A DNA stretch of 23,852 nt. Origin: Haplomitrium mnioides. Its lineage: Eukaryota; Marchantiophyta; Haplomitriopsida; Calobryales. The notes beneath the pieces were generated by a model. It was not told the DNA's origin. It searched no databases and saw only the letters and a list, made by a program, of their open reading frames with translations. Positions 7,919 to 17,221 of the stretch are shown here, piece by piece. Within the stretch, counting starts at the first letter, position 1. Each line of letters begins with the position of its first letter. The translations under genes were made by a program, and so were the position numbers. The stretch is from positions 1-23,852 of the forward strand of contig JBNGIS010039152.1 in the NCBI GenBank assembly GCA_049999725.1, written 5' to 3'.

Positions 7919-7920
7919 AC

Positions 7921-8508
7921 TCACATCGCAGCAGCAGCCTTTTTTGTAAGAACCATCCCAGACTTTGAGGCACCTTTGTGGGAGCAGCTTGTACCCTCTT
8001 CATCACTAACATCAGTGTCTCTATTCCCATCCTGCTGCTTACTCTTGGGACACGTTGTATGATCAGAATGTTCATCACCATCGCAAGCATTACATCCCAT
8101 TGTGTGTCCTCCTTCGTCATCCACTTCATCATCCTCATCTTCGTCTTCTCCCTCGCTGCCAGATTCGTCATCGCTATCCTCGTCCTCATCATCCTCTGTT
8201 TCATCTTCGTGAGAATCGTTGCCTTCAAACATAAGCAGATCGTGAATTAGAAGCACAACAAAGCCATTCTTGAGGTGAACCATTTTGTAAAGCCGCTTAT
8301 CAGAAGGAGCCTTGATAATAGGGGGAACATCTTGGATGAGCTTTGGATTGACTCCCATTTTCTTCGAGGAAACTACAACAGATAGAGACGTTGGAGGCTT
8401 CCTGGAATTCGAACATACAATATGATGGCCCCAACGATTAGACAAGCTCTTGGCGTTGAGAGCCAACATATGACTCAGAGCTTCACAATGCACCGTTATG
8501 GTGGCCAC
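7921..8508 (-). pseudogene. NRDC-like: Nardilysin-like M16 peptidase, N-terminal gene fragment
   Basis: Nardilysins are M16 (insulinase) zinc peptidases that cut before Arg in dibasic sites. The 195-codon frame is uninterrupted. After an unmatched 60-residue N-terminus it reads IIKAPSDKRLYKMVHLKNGF, then LLIHD, then the long acidic region that is the hallmark of nardilysin (about residues 95-135, nearly all Asp/Glu/Ser). It ends LTKKAAAAM. In intact plant homologs that AAAAM is followed by CV(G/S)MG and then the HFLEH zinc motif; here the Cys codon is TGA (7921-7923) and the catalytic domain is absent. The same bases read AT/GTGAGT (donor at 7924-7919), so the fragment could instead end at an exon border. 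The frame opens with GTG at 8508; the first in-frame ATG is codon 14. Family call is strong; the piece is not functional. Confidence 0.85.
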
Positions 8509-8539
8509 TCATCCCTTAAACCACAAATATGCAGCAACA

Positions 8540-8956
8540 TCATAAGTTGATAATGAATAATATTTTGGTGTAGGCAAATGCTCGAGCGACTGCACCGCTT
8601 ACATGATGAGCAAACTCTGCCTCCTCTCCTCTTCTTTTCTCTTTCTGTAAAAGACTATTAAACATACAAGAGGCAGGGCTAGAGACGCTGTCGTTGGTGA
8701 TACACAGCCTTTCTGCCTCCTCTCGTATCGCCTTAACGTTCTCTAATTTTTTTAGGGTTTTCTTACCAATTGCGGCGACCCTATCCTCCCTTATAGATCC
8801 ATACAATTCAAAATATTTTCAACCTCCAGCAAGCTCTTCTTGATCCTCCAATGAACTCAACCTGAGAATTGAAAACAAATATGCTCCAGCAATTACCCTC
8901 GGATCCTTGATGTTGCATGCTTCTAATAATTTCAACACAACTTTGCTCGCCTCCAT
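8540..8956 (-). pseudogene. Unrecognised coding fragment, 138 codons with one stop
   Basis: A minus-strand frame with ATG at 8954-8956 reads MEASKVVLKLLEACNIKDPR, then VIAGAYLFSILRLSSLEDQE. It meets one TGA (8819-8821), then continues in the same frame through YFELYGSIREDRVAAIGKK, ENVKAIREEAERL and KRRGEEAEFAHHVSGAVARA to a stop at 8540. Composition is helical and strongly charged. The single stop and otherwise unbroken frame suggest a young or recently constrained fragment. It lies 32 bases upstream, on the same strand, of the nardilysin fragment. I do not recognise the family. Confidence 0.4.
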
Positions 8957-9124
8957 TGTCCTCCATTACTTTCTATGTCATGCTCTGACATGTGATAGAG
9001 TAGCACTTTTCTATAGCCAAGAGACTCCATTTTGCTGCTCATTGATGAATGTGCTCCTCCTTGTGCTCCAATAAAGCTCTTCTAGAAGCTTCCTCAATCG
9101 CCTAACTCGTGACCTAACAAGGTT
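8957..9124. other. Junction between gene-fragment block and copia gag
   Basis: Minus-strand text such as MESLGYRKVLLYHMSEHDIE near 9031-8970 is protein-like but short. The right border of the fragment block is somewhere before the gag ATG at 9125; no terminal repeat marks it. Confidence 0.3.
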
Positions 9125-9992
9125 ATGGGCCTACTCTTGATAGGGGATGCAAGTATTGGTACTTCGAACATGTATTACATTGAAAATTTTGAAGGTGCAT
9201 ATTTTCTAGACTGGAAAGCTAAGATGTAGCTAATCCTTGAGTTGAAAGGATTATGGATGAAGGAATGCCACTGAGGAAGAAATTGTAATGTGGATCCAAG
9301 AAGATAGGCATGCTCAAATCCTCATCTGTCTGAGCTTGGGTAAGAAGCAATTTACCCAAGTGAGGACCTTCACTACTTCATGTGAGGTTTGGAATAGTCT
9401 TATGAAGGCTTATGAGCAAGGAGGAGCTTTTGCTACCACATACTTGTGGAGGAAGCTCTTGAACTTGAGATTTGTAGAAGATGACAACATGGGTGATCAC
9501 ACTGCAAAGGTCAAGAATCTGGTGGAGTAGTTATTGTCAATCAACCTTGGTCTCAAGGAGGAGATGCTTGTACAAATCTTGATGGCAAGTTTACCTGAGT
9601 CTTATGATGTGTTGTTGCACTTATTGGACAGCAACCTGAACACCCTGACTTTAGATGAAGCAAGTATCAGGCTCTTGGCTGAAGAAACAAGGAGGAAAGA
9701 GTGTTTGGGTGGACCTGAACAAAGTTCTGCCTTGTTCACAAGAGGTAAAGAGGCCAAGAAGTTCCAAAGTGGGAAGTCCTAGAAGGGGGGTAACTCATCA
9801 AGTGGAAATTGTTTTTATTGTGACAATCCTGGCCACTATGCAAGAAACTATCCTAAGAAAATCAAAGATCAAGGGAAGACACTTGAAAAGAGTGGCAAAG
9901 AAAAGCAGACAAAGGAACATGTCAATATTGCTATTAAGGAGTCAAACAACGTCATAGAATATGTTTGAGGTAGAAAGACATGGGTTCTAGAT
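9125..9992 (+). pseudogene. gag: Copia element 1: gag and first codons of protease
   Basis: This is the nucleocapsid polyprotein of a Ty1/copia element. ATG at 9125-9127 opens the frame. The GAG motif around ENFEGAYFLDWKAKM is followed by LILELKGLW, then, after a frame change near 9262, by an NTD-type helical region (9288-9530) and LLAEETRRKE. The frame crosses TAG at 9528-9530 (a likely former Gln) and TAG at 9780-9782. The zinc knuckle at 9810-9851 reads CFYCDNPGHYARNY: CX2CX4HX4 with the last Cys changed to Tyr. The end, TWVLD at 9978-9992, is the start of the aspartic protease; its Asp codon is GAT 9990-9992. There the sequence turns into the LTR of copia 2. The remainder of the protease, integrase and RT is not in the window. 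Confidence 0.85.
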
Positions 9993-10190
9993 ATTAAATT
10001 AACGAGCTTTGATAGGCTGCCAAGCTGAGTTGATAGCTCCCTTAGTTTAGTTAGGGTTAGTATTATACTTGAGGCAGATTAAAGTCGCGTAAGTGCACTT
10101 CTTCCCTTTATGTAAATCGCACAATTGTGTGCTCATATGAAATATATTGCATTTCTTCTATGAGTTTGTGTTTTTGATGCGCAATTGACA
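9993..10190 (+). mobile_element. Copia element 2, 5' LTR (left border uncertain)
   Basis: The right end is set by ...ATTGACA immediately followed by a tRNA-iMet-type primer-binding site at 10191. The left border must lie after the copia 1 protease Asp codon (9992), so the LTR is at most about 198 bp, short for copia, or it is truncated. No TGTCAAT start mirroring the end was found. The 3' LTR is beyond the window. Confidence 0.65.
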
Positions 10191-10202
10191 TGGTATCAAA
10201 GC
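10191..10202 (+). other. Primer-binding site of copia element 2
   Basis: TGGTATCAAAGC matches the initiator tRNA-Met site with one G-to-A change from TGGTATCAGAGC and directly abuts the LTR's terminal CA. Confidence 0.85.
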
Positions 10203-11717
10203 AGGTTTAGGAGCGGGCGTAACATTGCAAAGCAAAAGAATTTGAGAAGAGGAAAAAGAAAATTGAACTCCATTATGTGTTGCGGCAAAGTGCCAAAGAG
10301 TTGGCACAACAGTATATTGGAAGCAAAGAAGAAATTGTTTGAAGAAGCATTCGTTGGTGTTTGCTACAAAAAAATTGTTGGCTGTAGAATCGAAACAGTA
10401 GAATTGAAGATGTTGCCAACTCAAAATCTTTGGAAGAAGAAATCACAGAAAAAAAGTCGTTGGAAATTAGGGTTTCCAGCAACTCGAAGAAGGGAACAAC
10501 AACACTTGTGNNNNNNNNNNNNNNNNNNNNNNNNNNNNNNNNNNNNNNNNNNNNNNNNNNNNNNNNNNNNNNNNNNNNNNNNNNNNNNNNNNNNNNNNNN
10601 NNNNNNNNNNNNNNNNNNNNNNNNNNNNNNNNNNNNNNNNNNNNNNNNNNNNNNNNNNNNNNNNNNNNNNNNNNNNNNNNNNNNNNNNNNNNNNNNNNNN
10701 NNNNNNNNNNNNNNNNNNNNNNNNNNNNNNNNNNNNNNNNNNNNNNNNNNNNNNNNNNNNNNNNNNNNNNNNNNNNNNNNNNNNNNNNNNNNNNNNNNNN
10801 NNNNNNNNNNNNNNNNNNNNNNNNNNNNNNNNNNNNNNNNNNNNNNNNNNNNNNNNNNNNNNNNNNNNNNNNNNNNNNNNNNNNNNNNNNNNNNNNNNNN
10901 NNNNNNNNNNAGAAAACTTCAGCAATAGGAAAAAGGTATCAAAGTAGAGGTTGTGAAGCAAGAACTTGACATAGAAGTTTTGGAGCAGGGTCGCTCAGCA
11001 ATTTCAATCCTAGAGCAATTTGAATCATGAGGTTTGGAGCAAAAACAAGGAAGTTCTATTCATCAATTCAATTTGTCGCTGAAGAGGATCACAGCAACAA
11101 ACAAGTCAAAGGAGATTTCTGAAGAAGATCAAATCAGCAGAAATAAAAAAAAAAAAAAATTCTTAAAAAACATCAAACAAGGTAAGAAGTAGTTCATTCA
11201 TCGAAGTATGGTGTTGTTCGCAAGACATGACAAATTGGAAGTGTTGGCAAGTCAGGTCGAATCGAAGGAAGTTACAAGGCGCAATGAAATCGAAGGCTCT
11301 GAGTGTTGGCTGGGAACGAATCGTAGAATCAAAGGAGGCATTTCTATTTTATGCTTGAGGAAGTTGTAGAAGGCAAAGAATTGAAGGGGATTGGAAAATT
11401 TTATTATTCGTTGAAGAAGACAGAGAGAGATTCATCTAGGGTGAAGAACAAATCGATGATGGTGCAGAAGAATCAGTAACAAAGTCTGTGTGTTTTGTTA
11501 TCGTCTTCTGTTATAAGACCTGAACTTATTTACACATAAATTCAGTTTTGACAAATGGATTCACAAAGAACATGTCCAGTTTACAGAAAACTTGTTCATT
11601 AGCCCAGCAAAAACCTGAAATCCTTGAAACCTGAAACAATACAAAGTCGAGATTACAGTTCTCGTAAGCTAGCATGGAAGCAATGTGATTACCAAAAAGT
11701 CAAATCAAAGGTTTAAT
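10203..11717 (+). other. Copia 2 untranslated leader with assembly gap
   Basis: The stretch between primer-binding site and gag is GA-rich with no coding motif. It holds 400 N (10511-10910) and a 15-A run (11145-11159). Apparent long open frames across the N run are artefacts. At about 1.5 kb it is long for a copia leader and may hold a further insertion inside the gap. Confidence 0.6.
10511..10910. other. Assembly gap, 400 N
   Basis: Exactly 400 unknown bases. Content cannot be stated. Confidence 1.
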
Positions 11718-12656
11718 ATAGCAGATGGAATCTCTCAGATAGTCAGTGAGAAATTGATAGAAAACAATTATAATGTTTAGTCAATCAGAATGACAAACTT
11801 TATAAAAGGAAGAGGGTACTGGGACGTCATCACATGAGATGAAGTTGAACCAATCTTAGGCCCGTCCCCATCTAGTGAGGAGATGCAAGCCTTCCAGACA
11901 CATATAGAGAAGGTCCACAAGCTATTGTAGTGGCTAACCATAAGTGTCGATGACAAAATGATGGGCTATGTGTCAACAACTAAGACACCCAAGGAGGCTT
12001 GGGATATCCTGAAGGAGAGATATGCCATCACAAGAGATGCAAAGAAGCTGACATTGTAGATATAATTCTTTAATCTACAAAAAGAGAAATAAATGCAAAT
12101 GCTTTTGCCTTGAAGATAAAATCACTAGCTGAGTAGCTAGCAAATGTCGAAGAAGAAGTGAAGGAGAGTGCCATGGTGGCAGTTTGCCTGAATGGTTTTG
12201 GCAAAGAGTATAAACAATTCAAAACATCAATGAGAACGAGAGAAGGAACCACATCCTTCTCACAACTGATTGCCATGCTAGTGGCAGAAGAACTTGACAT
12301 TGGAGGAGGTGCCTCAAGTAGTCAAGAACAAGCATTTTACTCTAACAAAGGTAGAGGACAAGGAGGCAGAAGCTATGGCAGGAGTAATGTTGGCAGAGGT
12401 CGTTCAACCGACAATGCGCAAAATCAGCATCGCCCCAAACCAGTTTGGTGGTAGAGGCCAACTCAGAGGTAGGGGGAGTAATAGAGGACGTGGAAGCCAA
12501 CCACAACATTCAAGGGGAGACTACTATTATTGTGGTAAGCCAGGTCACATGACGAAGGACCGCTACAAAAAGCAGAATGATATAAGAAACAACAAAGTGC
12601 AAGGGAACTATGCAGGTTCCAACAAGGCAAACAATGAGATATTGTTTGTCATGTAG
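11718..12656 (+). pseudogene. gag: Copia element 2 gag
   Basis: This is the gag polyprotein of the second Ty1/copia element (UBN2-type gag). The likely start codon reads ATA (11718-11720) before ADGISQIVSEKL. A Trp-to-stop change (TAG) breaks the NYNVWS-like motif, and GRGYWDVIT and KTPKEAWDILKERYA follow. Several stops (near 11929, 12056 and 12063) and frame changes (frame 0, then 2 by 12158, then 0 by about 12450) interrupt it. A basic RGRG-type stretch (12450-12500) precedes the zinc knuckle, YYYCGKPGHMTKDR (12523-12564). The first Cys of the knuckle is Tyr and the last is Arg, leaving it unable to bind zinc as CCHC. It matches the downstream pol portion at 22040 in lineage type. Confidence 0.85.
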
Positions 12657-12705
12657 CAAGAGTACTCATCTATAACGTGTGAGAAGCAAAACAATGATGG
12701 AGATA

Positions 12706-12724
12706 AGTGGTTTGTCGATTCTGA
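12706..12724 (+). pseudogene. Copia element 2 protease, left part (split)
   Basis: WFVDS, the start of the copia aspartic protease active site, ends at base 12722. The last bases CTGA (12721-12724) lie directly before the gypsy LTR. The protease resumes at 22040 with the sequence expected next, CSNHMKGHGEWF. The active-site Asp codon itself (GAT 12718-12720) is preserved. Confidence 0.85.
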
Positions 12725-14395
12725 TGTCGTGTTGTGGTTTGGCTAATGTGTTAAAAGGTAACAAAAAAAGGGAGAAAAATGATCTTCTTACCACAATTAA
12801 ATTCAGAGAAAATTATGTAAGCAGCAATGAAGCACTTTTGAGAACTTTCTTTAACAATAAAATTAGTATATGTCAGTGCAACGTGGAAGGTGCTCTAGAT
12901 ATGGTGGGTAGAAAAAAGATCAGCTTATTGGCTCTTCAAGGATTTCTCTGGATTACATCCAAAGATACTTTGATAAGAGAGAAGAGAGAAGAGGTACTAG
13001 GACAATTGACAACAATCAAGGCGAACTCATCAAGAGATACATTGGGGAAATACGAAAGGGTACAAGATCTATCGGAGCAAGGAGGTTTGAAAGTGGGGCG
13101 CAAGTTGCTTATGGGTCAAGACTTTAGTGATGGACACAAGATTGTTTGCAGCTCCTAACTTCCTCTTCTAAATCCTTTCTTTGTTGGCTTATGATTTATT
13201 CCTCGAGATCATTTTCGGTAGTGGATTGTCTATCACTTCAGTGATAATTTCTTGAATTCGGTTATGAACTCACCTATTCCAGTATTGTTGCCAATTATCA
13301 CCTATGAGGAGTGATGGGACCTCACGATTTACATTCTAACATGATTTGAAGTGAAGTTTTCTTAAGGCTTTTTCAAAGGAGACTTTGGTAAATGTTGAAT
13401 AGTCGTCGTCGAACGATCAAAGGACTTCATCAGCCTATTAACTAATCCAGAAAGAAAAATTTTACTCTACTGCTTCTATCTTATTTGTGCTCTATTTCAC
13501 CAAAGGGTTTACATAGTGTTGTTTTTATAACAAATGAAAAAAGAGTTAACAAGAAGAAGTTTGAACATGGCAAAGATCAAAATCTCACAAAAAGTAGCGA
13601 CACTTTGCAAGAAATTTTGAGTCATTTGGAGTTCTACACACTAACTTATGGGCGATTGAAGACAAAGGGGTTGAATTGAAGATAACTCCACATTTGGGAT
13701 GATTACGACATTTTTACAACGATTTTGGACAAAACCAGAGTACCATTGAAAAGCTGCCGACAAGGGCTATAGTTTTACATCAAATTGCAATGCATTTGGA
13801 GTTGGGGTAAACTTGTGACAACCGCTTGAAGTTGAAGAAACATTATTGAGGTTCTTCGAGTTTACTTTTCTTTCAACATTAGAATTGTAAACTATTTACT
13901 TATGCTTAGAGTTGTATAGAAGTTGAAAAATTTTAATATCTAGAGTTGAGTGTGAAGAAACTTTCAAAGAAATTTCAAGCTAAGATCATTTGAATCAAAA
14001 GAGTTATTACTTGGGAAACTTTATGAGTGTTGGTTTTTTGGTCTTTCAAACAACAATTGAGTTTTTGTTTGTGGAAAGCATTTAGCTGTGCATTTCCCAC
14101 TGAAAATTTGTACACTGTTTTTTTTGAAAACCTGCATTCAGACTAGGAGTTACATATCCAAAAAATAGCAGACCTTACATTATACTTGACCAAAATTCGA
14201 GTACAAATGAAAGGAAAATTGCTTACCTTTGCTTTGTTTAAGAGGAATTCAAGCCACAAAGGCAATAAGCACTCAATCTTTGCCAAGGTTGCTTCATTTT
14301 AGCATTAAAATCACCAAAGCTTTTGCCATTCACACAACCTTCTCCACAGCCAGATACCCCGTATATTCCCAGACCTAGATTATTGCCATGCAATA
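12725..14395 (+). repeat. 5' LTR of the gypsy element
   Basis: 1,671 bp. It starts TGTCGTGTTG, as does the 3' LTR. Its end CATGCAATA corresponds to CACGCGACA in the right LTR; all three differences are C/T or G/A changes, two at former CpG. A 159-codon open frame at 12679-13158 spans its left border and has no counterpart open frame in the other LTR, so it is not taken as a gene. Confidence 0.9.
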
Positions 14396-14488
14396 GTTGG
14401 TAAACCCAACGAACCTCTGCGGTGGAGAGAGTGTGAGACTTTAGAAGCTTTTGAAATTAGTGTGGGTTCTTTTGGTTAAAGGACTCCA
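14396..14488 (+). other. Gypsy leader and expected primer-binding site
   Basis: The bases after the LTR, GTTGGTAAACCCAACGAACC, include a TGG two bases from the LTR end, but what follows does not match the initiator tRNA-Met site. The primer tRNA cannot be named. GTTGG and CCAAC form a small inverted repeat here. Confidence 0.4.
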
Positions 14489-15482
14489 ATGCTACAATTG
14501 GACCCTGCTACTACACAAATGTTCCAAGCATTTGCTCTTTTTATGCAACAACAACAAGCTTTTGACCAAAAAGAAGCAATGGCTACGAGAGCTCTACAAT
14601 CTGTTGTTGGATTGCTGGACCAATTTGATGGGAGAAATATCTTCAAATATCTGAAATACTATGTCCAAGAGATGGAACTCAACAAAGTTTCAGAAAGAGA
14701 TATGATTCAAACTTTTGAGTTAGTTGTTGTGTCTGAGTTGAGAGGTTGGGTTAGGGAGCTTATTTGAGTGTATGGGAGTAAATGGGAGAGCTTTTCTCTC
14801 CAACTAAAGGAAGAATTCTCACTAGAGGATGCTAATAGAGTGACTAAAAAGTCATTCATTAAATAGGTGAATCAAACCAACAAAGGGTTGGTTGCTACTA
14901 AGCTTTTTCGGGAATTTGAGAGGCAATCTTCACAATTGTCTTGTATGGAGAAATTGACCCTATAGAAGGATAAGATGGAGCTGTTCCTAGAGTCATCCAA
15001 TGATGATCTTCAAAGAGAATTGGAGTTGCTTTTGGAGGACAGAACAAAAGATAATGGCTTGACTTCTGACTAGAAGGAAGTATCAGAAGTAGTAAGTGTG
15101 TTGACAAAGAGGGAGTCCAGAAGAGGCAAGGTGGTGGTGAGGCATGATGTGAGACCACCACTTATCATAGTACCTCGAAAGCATCCAGTTTCTCCTACTG
15201 TTTCTGCTAGTTCTATGCTTCCTACTCATCTTCCTACTATTACTCCACAAAGAGATGCAATGGAAGAGCTAGTCAAGGGCATGAAAGACTTGAAAGTTAA
15301 ATTTGCAATGTTGGAAGGGAAAAAAGAGGCAAGCAACAATCAGCCTACCAAAAAACCAGGGTATGTGCAGCGATGTACATGGTGTGATAGCACTGAACAC
15401 TCAAGAAATGAGTGTGGAGATTTTGCTCATTCTATTTACTTGGGAGTTATCTATTGGAAGGACAGCAAGATTGCTCTCAAAG
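14489..15482 (+). pseudogene. gag: Gypsy gag
   Basis: ATG at 14489 starts MLQLDPATTQMFQAFALFMQ, a Gln-rich N-terminus. The capsid-like region includes FDGRNIFKYLKYYVQEMEL, FELVVVSELRGWV, EEFSLEDANRVTKKSF and DDLQRELELLLEDRTK. A basic VLTKRESRRGK segment (about 15098-15130) follows. The zinc knuckle CTWCDSTEHSRNEC (15373-15414) is a complete CX2CX4HX4C, one of the few intact motifs in this element. Four in-frame stops interrupt the gene (TGA at 14765-14767, then three TAG), at least two at likely Trp codons. An apparent 2-base insertion near 15483-15488 shifts the end of gag relative to pol; the reading GKILKTNFGKGGMNGVVEE in the other frame is what this lineage expects. Gag and pol were probably one frame originally. 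Confidence 0.85.
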
Positions 15483-16740
15483 ATAAACAGGCAAGATCCT
15501 CAAAACTAATTTTGGAAAAGGAGGAATGAATGGAGTTGTTGAAGAGTACTTACAAAAACTTGCTAGTACGCAAGTAGAGGCTGCCACCTATGGAATTGAT
15601 GTGGAGCGTGCATTTACCAAACATGTGGAAACCAGTGGATTGTGGTCTTGTGCTCTATCTAGAATAGAAGGAGGCAACACAAAAAGAGAAGATTTGTTGA
15701 AGGTGGCTACATCTATCAGAACTGCTACTGGATAGGATGATCTTGTAGACACTCTTTCAATGCATGCTTACATTGCTAAAAATCATCATGAGGCACTAAT
15801 AGAAGAGAAAAGGAGGAGGGAAGAAGCTAGTACTAGTAAAGAGAGGCCAACTTCAAAGTGTCCACAAATAAGAGAAAGGGTACAACCTTTGAGGGAGGAA
15901 CATATGGAAGATATTTTACCTTCCACTTTGGAGAAGGGAAAAGCCAAAGAGAAGGAAAAGGCTCCAGCATACAAGCTGCAATCTGACATTGAGGCAGCTA
16001 TAAACTTGAGAGGAGTATTGGAAGAAATGGTACTCAATGCAAAGATTGAGTTTACCTTGAGAGAGATCCTTCATATTGCAAAAAAGGAATTCCATGATGT
16101 GATTATTAATACTATCAAGAGGAAGAGACAATTGGTAGGGGAGACAACAATGACCAATGCTCTTGAGACAAGAGTTGCCAAGGAAGAAGAGCTGGAATTA
16201 GCTCGATGCTACGTCAATCACAATGTGCGATTGGATCAAGAGGATGAGAAATCCTCGAGTCATTATTCAAGGAGCCATTGGGCTCAAGCTACCACTGAGA
16301 CTATTGTAAGGATTGGGGACTTTCCAGATCTAGTGATTGCACTAATTGATCATGGATTAGAGATTAATCTTATCTCGAAAGATATCTATAAGCAAAGGAA
16401 GTGGCCAATCAATACCAATCATAGATGGGTGATTCGAGTAGCCAACAATATGCGAGGAGAGCTTTTTGGGGCTTGCCAAGATGTGAAAGTGAAGGTAGAA
16501 GATGTGATCATAGAGCAAAACTTCTTTGTACAAGAAGGCACTTCTTACCCAGTAATCCTTGGGCAGCCTTATATTACATTTGTAAGGATGGAACAAAAGT
16601 GTTGGATGATGGATCTACATATGCACGGGTGAGAAGTCAAGATGGGAGGAAGGTGGTACAATTTCTAACTATCCATGCAAGCCATGAGAGTAATCGTGAT
16701 AGCTTGAGAAACTATTCTCCTCCTACAGTCACAAAGGAGT
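15483..16740 (+). pseudogene. pol: Gypsy pol, linker and aspartic protease
   Basis: From NGVVEEYLQKLAS a long, charged linker runs to about 16290, with one TAG at 15733-15735. The following 290-codon frame (15760-16632) is unbroken. Its C-terminal third is a retropepsin: the active site reads LIDHGLEINLIS (Asp codon 16348-16350), where most relatives of retroviral protease have D-(S/T)-G, and the flap/second half includes RVANNMRGELFGACQDVKV, EQNFFVQEGTSYPVILGQPY. DHG with SEIN following is how I remember this plant gypsy lineage, so the His is probably ancestral; the Leu replaces Ser. A 1-base deletion near 16593 moves the end (VLDDGSTYARVRSQDGRKVV, QFLTIHASHESN) into the next frame. Confidence 0.8.
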
Positions 16741-17221
16741 TTTAGGATTTTTGAAAGGTGCCATAATAGAGTGAAACTATGGTGGTACAACTGAAGAGGT
16801 GCTCTTGCTTCCAAATAAAAGTACCTTTTGTACAAGAATAGTAAAGTATTCTGAGAGTGGATTTGTTGTATATATACAACTTGTTGATTTGGCTAGATGG
16901 GAGAGAAAAGAAATTCAAAGAATTGAAAAAGACTTCAAAAAAAATGTTGTGATGGATGAAGAAGAAGAGATTGTGGGTGTATATATGGAACAAAAAATTG
17001 AAGATTCTATGGAGCTACTTGCTACTATTGGATTTAGAGGTGAAGACAAGGTGGTGTGTTTATAGTTATAAGAACTCTATTCACCTATCGAGTCATTTGC
17101 AAGATTGGAGGCTAGAGTAGACACCAAATACAAGACGATGGAGAAGAAGGTAAAACTTGTAGCTCAACCTCTTCCCATTCATTCAAGTGAGCAAGTCTAG
17201 AAAGCTTCAAAAGAGAGAAGT
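16741..17221 (+). pseudogene. Gypsy pol, protease-RT connector
   Basis: A frame at 16799-17065 (ending VVCL and a stop) contains LARWERKEIQRIEKDFKKN and an acidic DEEEEIVGVYME stretch. This is the variable connector before RT and has no catalytic motif. A stop at 17198-17200 and others break the frame. Confidence 0.6.

Noticed and set aside
7978-8250. 90-codon plus-strand frame rich in Ile/Phe/Val, looking like membrane segments, and the 116-codon minus-strand frame at 7878-8228
   Set aside because: Both are shadows of the acidic nardilysin tract: GA-rich codons read in antisense or a shifted frame give hydrophobic or Met/Lys-rich text.
10185-10969. Long open frames across 10511-10910 on both strands
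   Set aside because: They consist mostly of unknown residues created by the N run; no stop can be seen there.
12679-13158. 159-codon plus-strand frame
   Set aside because: It begins in copia gag-protease sequence and runs into the gypsy 5' LTR. The homologous LTR at 20293 has no matching open frame, so it is a chance frame across a junction.
13485-13679. 64-codon frame in the 5' LTR, and similar frames at 20514-20813, 20990-21190 and 21831-22016 in the 3' LTR
   Set aside because: The two LTR copies do not keep the same open frame, and no domain is seen.
15526-15529. ATGA overlap of gag stop and a pol ATG, suggesting stop-restart coupling
   Set aside because: The family text continues in the other frame from upstream of this point (about 15490), so the overlap is produced by a small insertion, not by a programmed junction.
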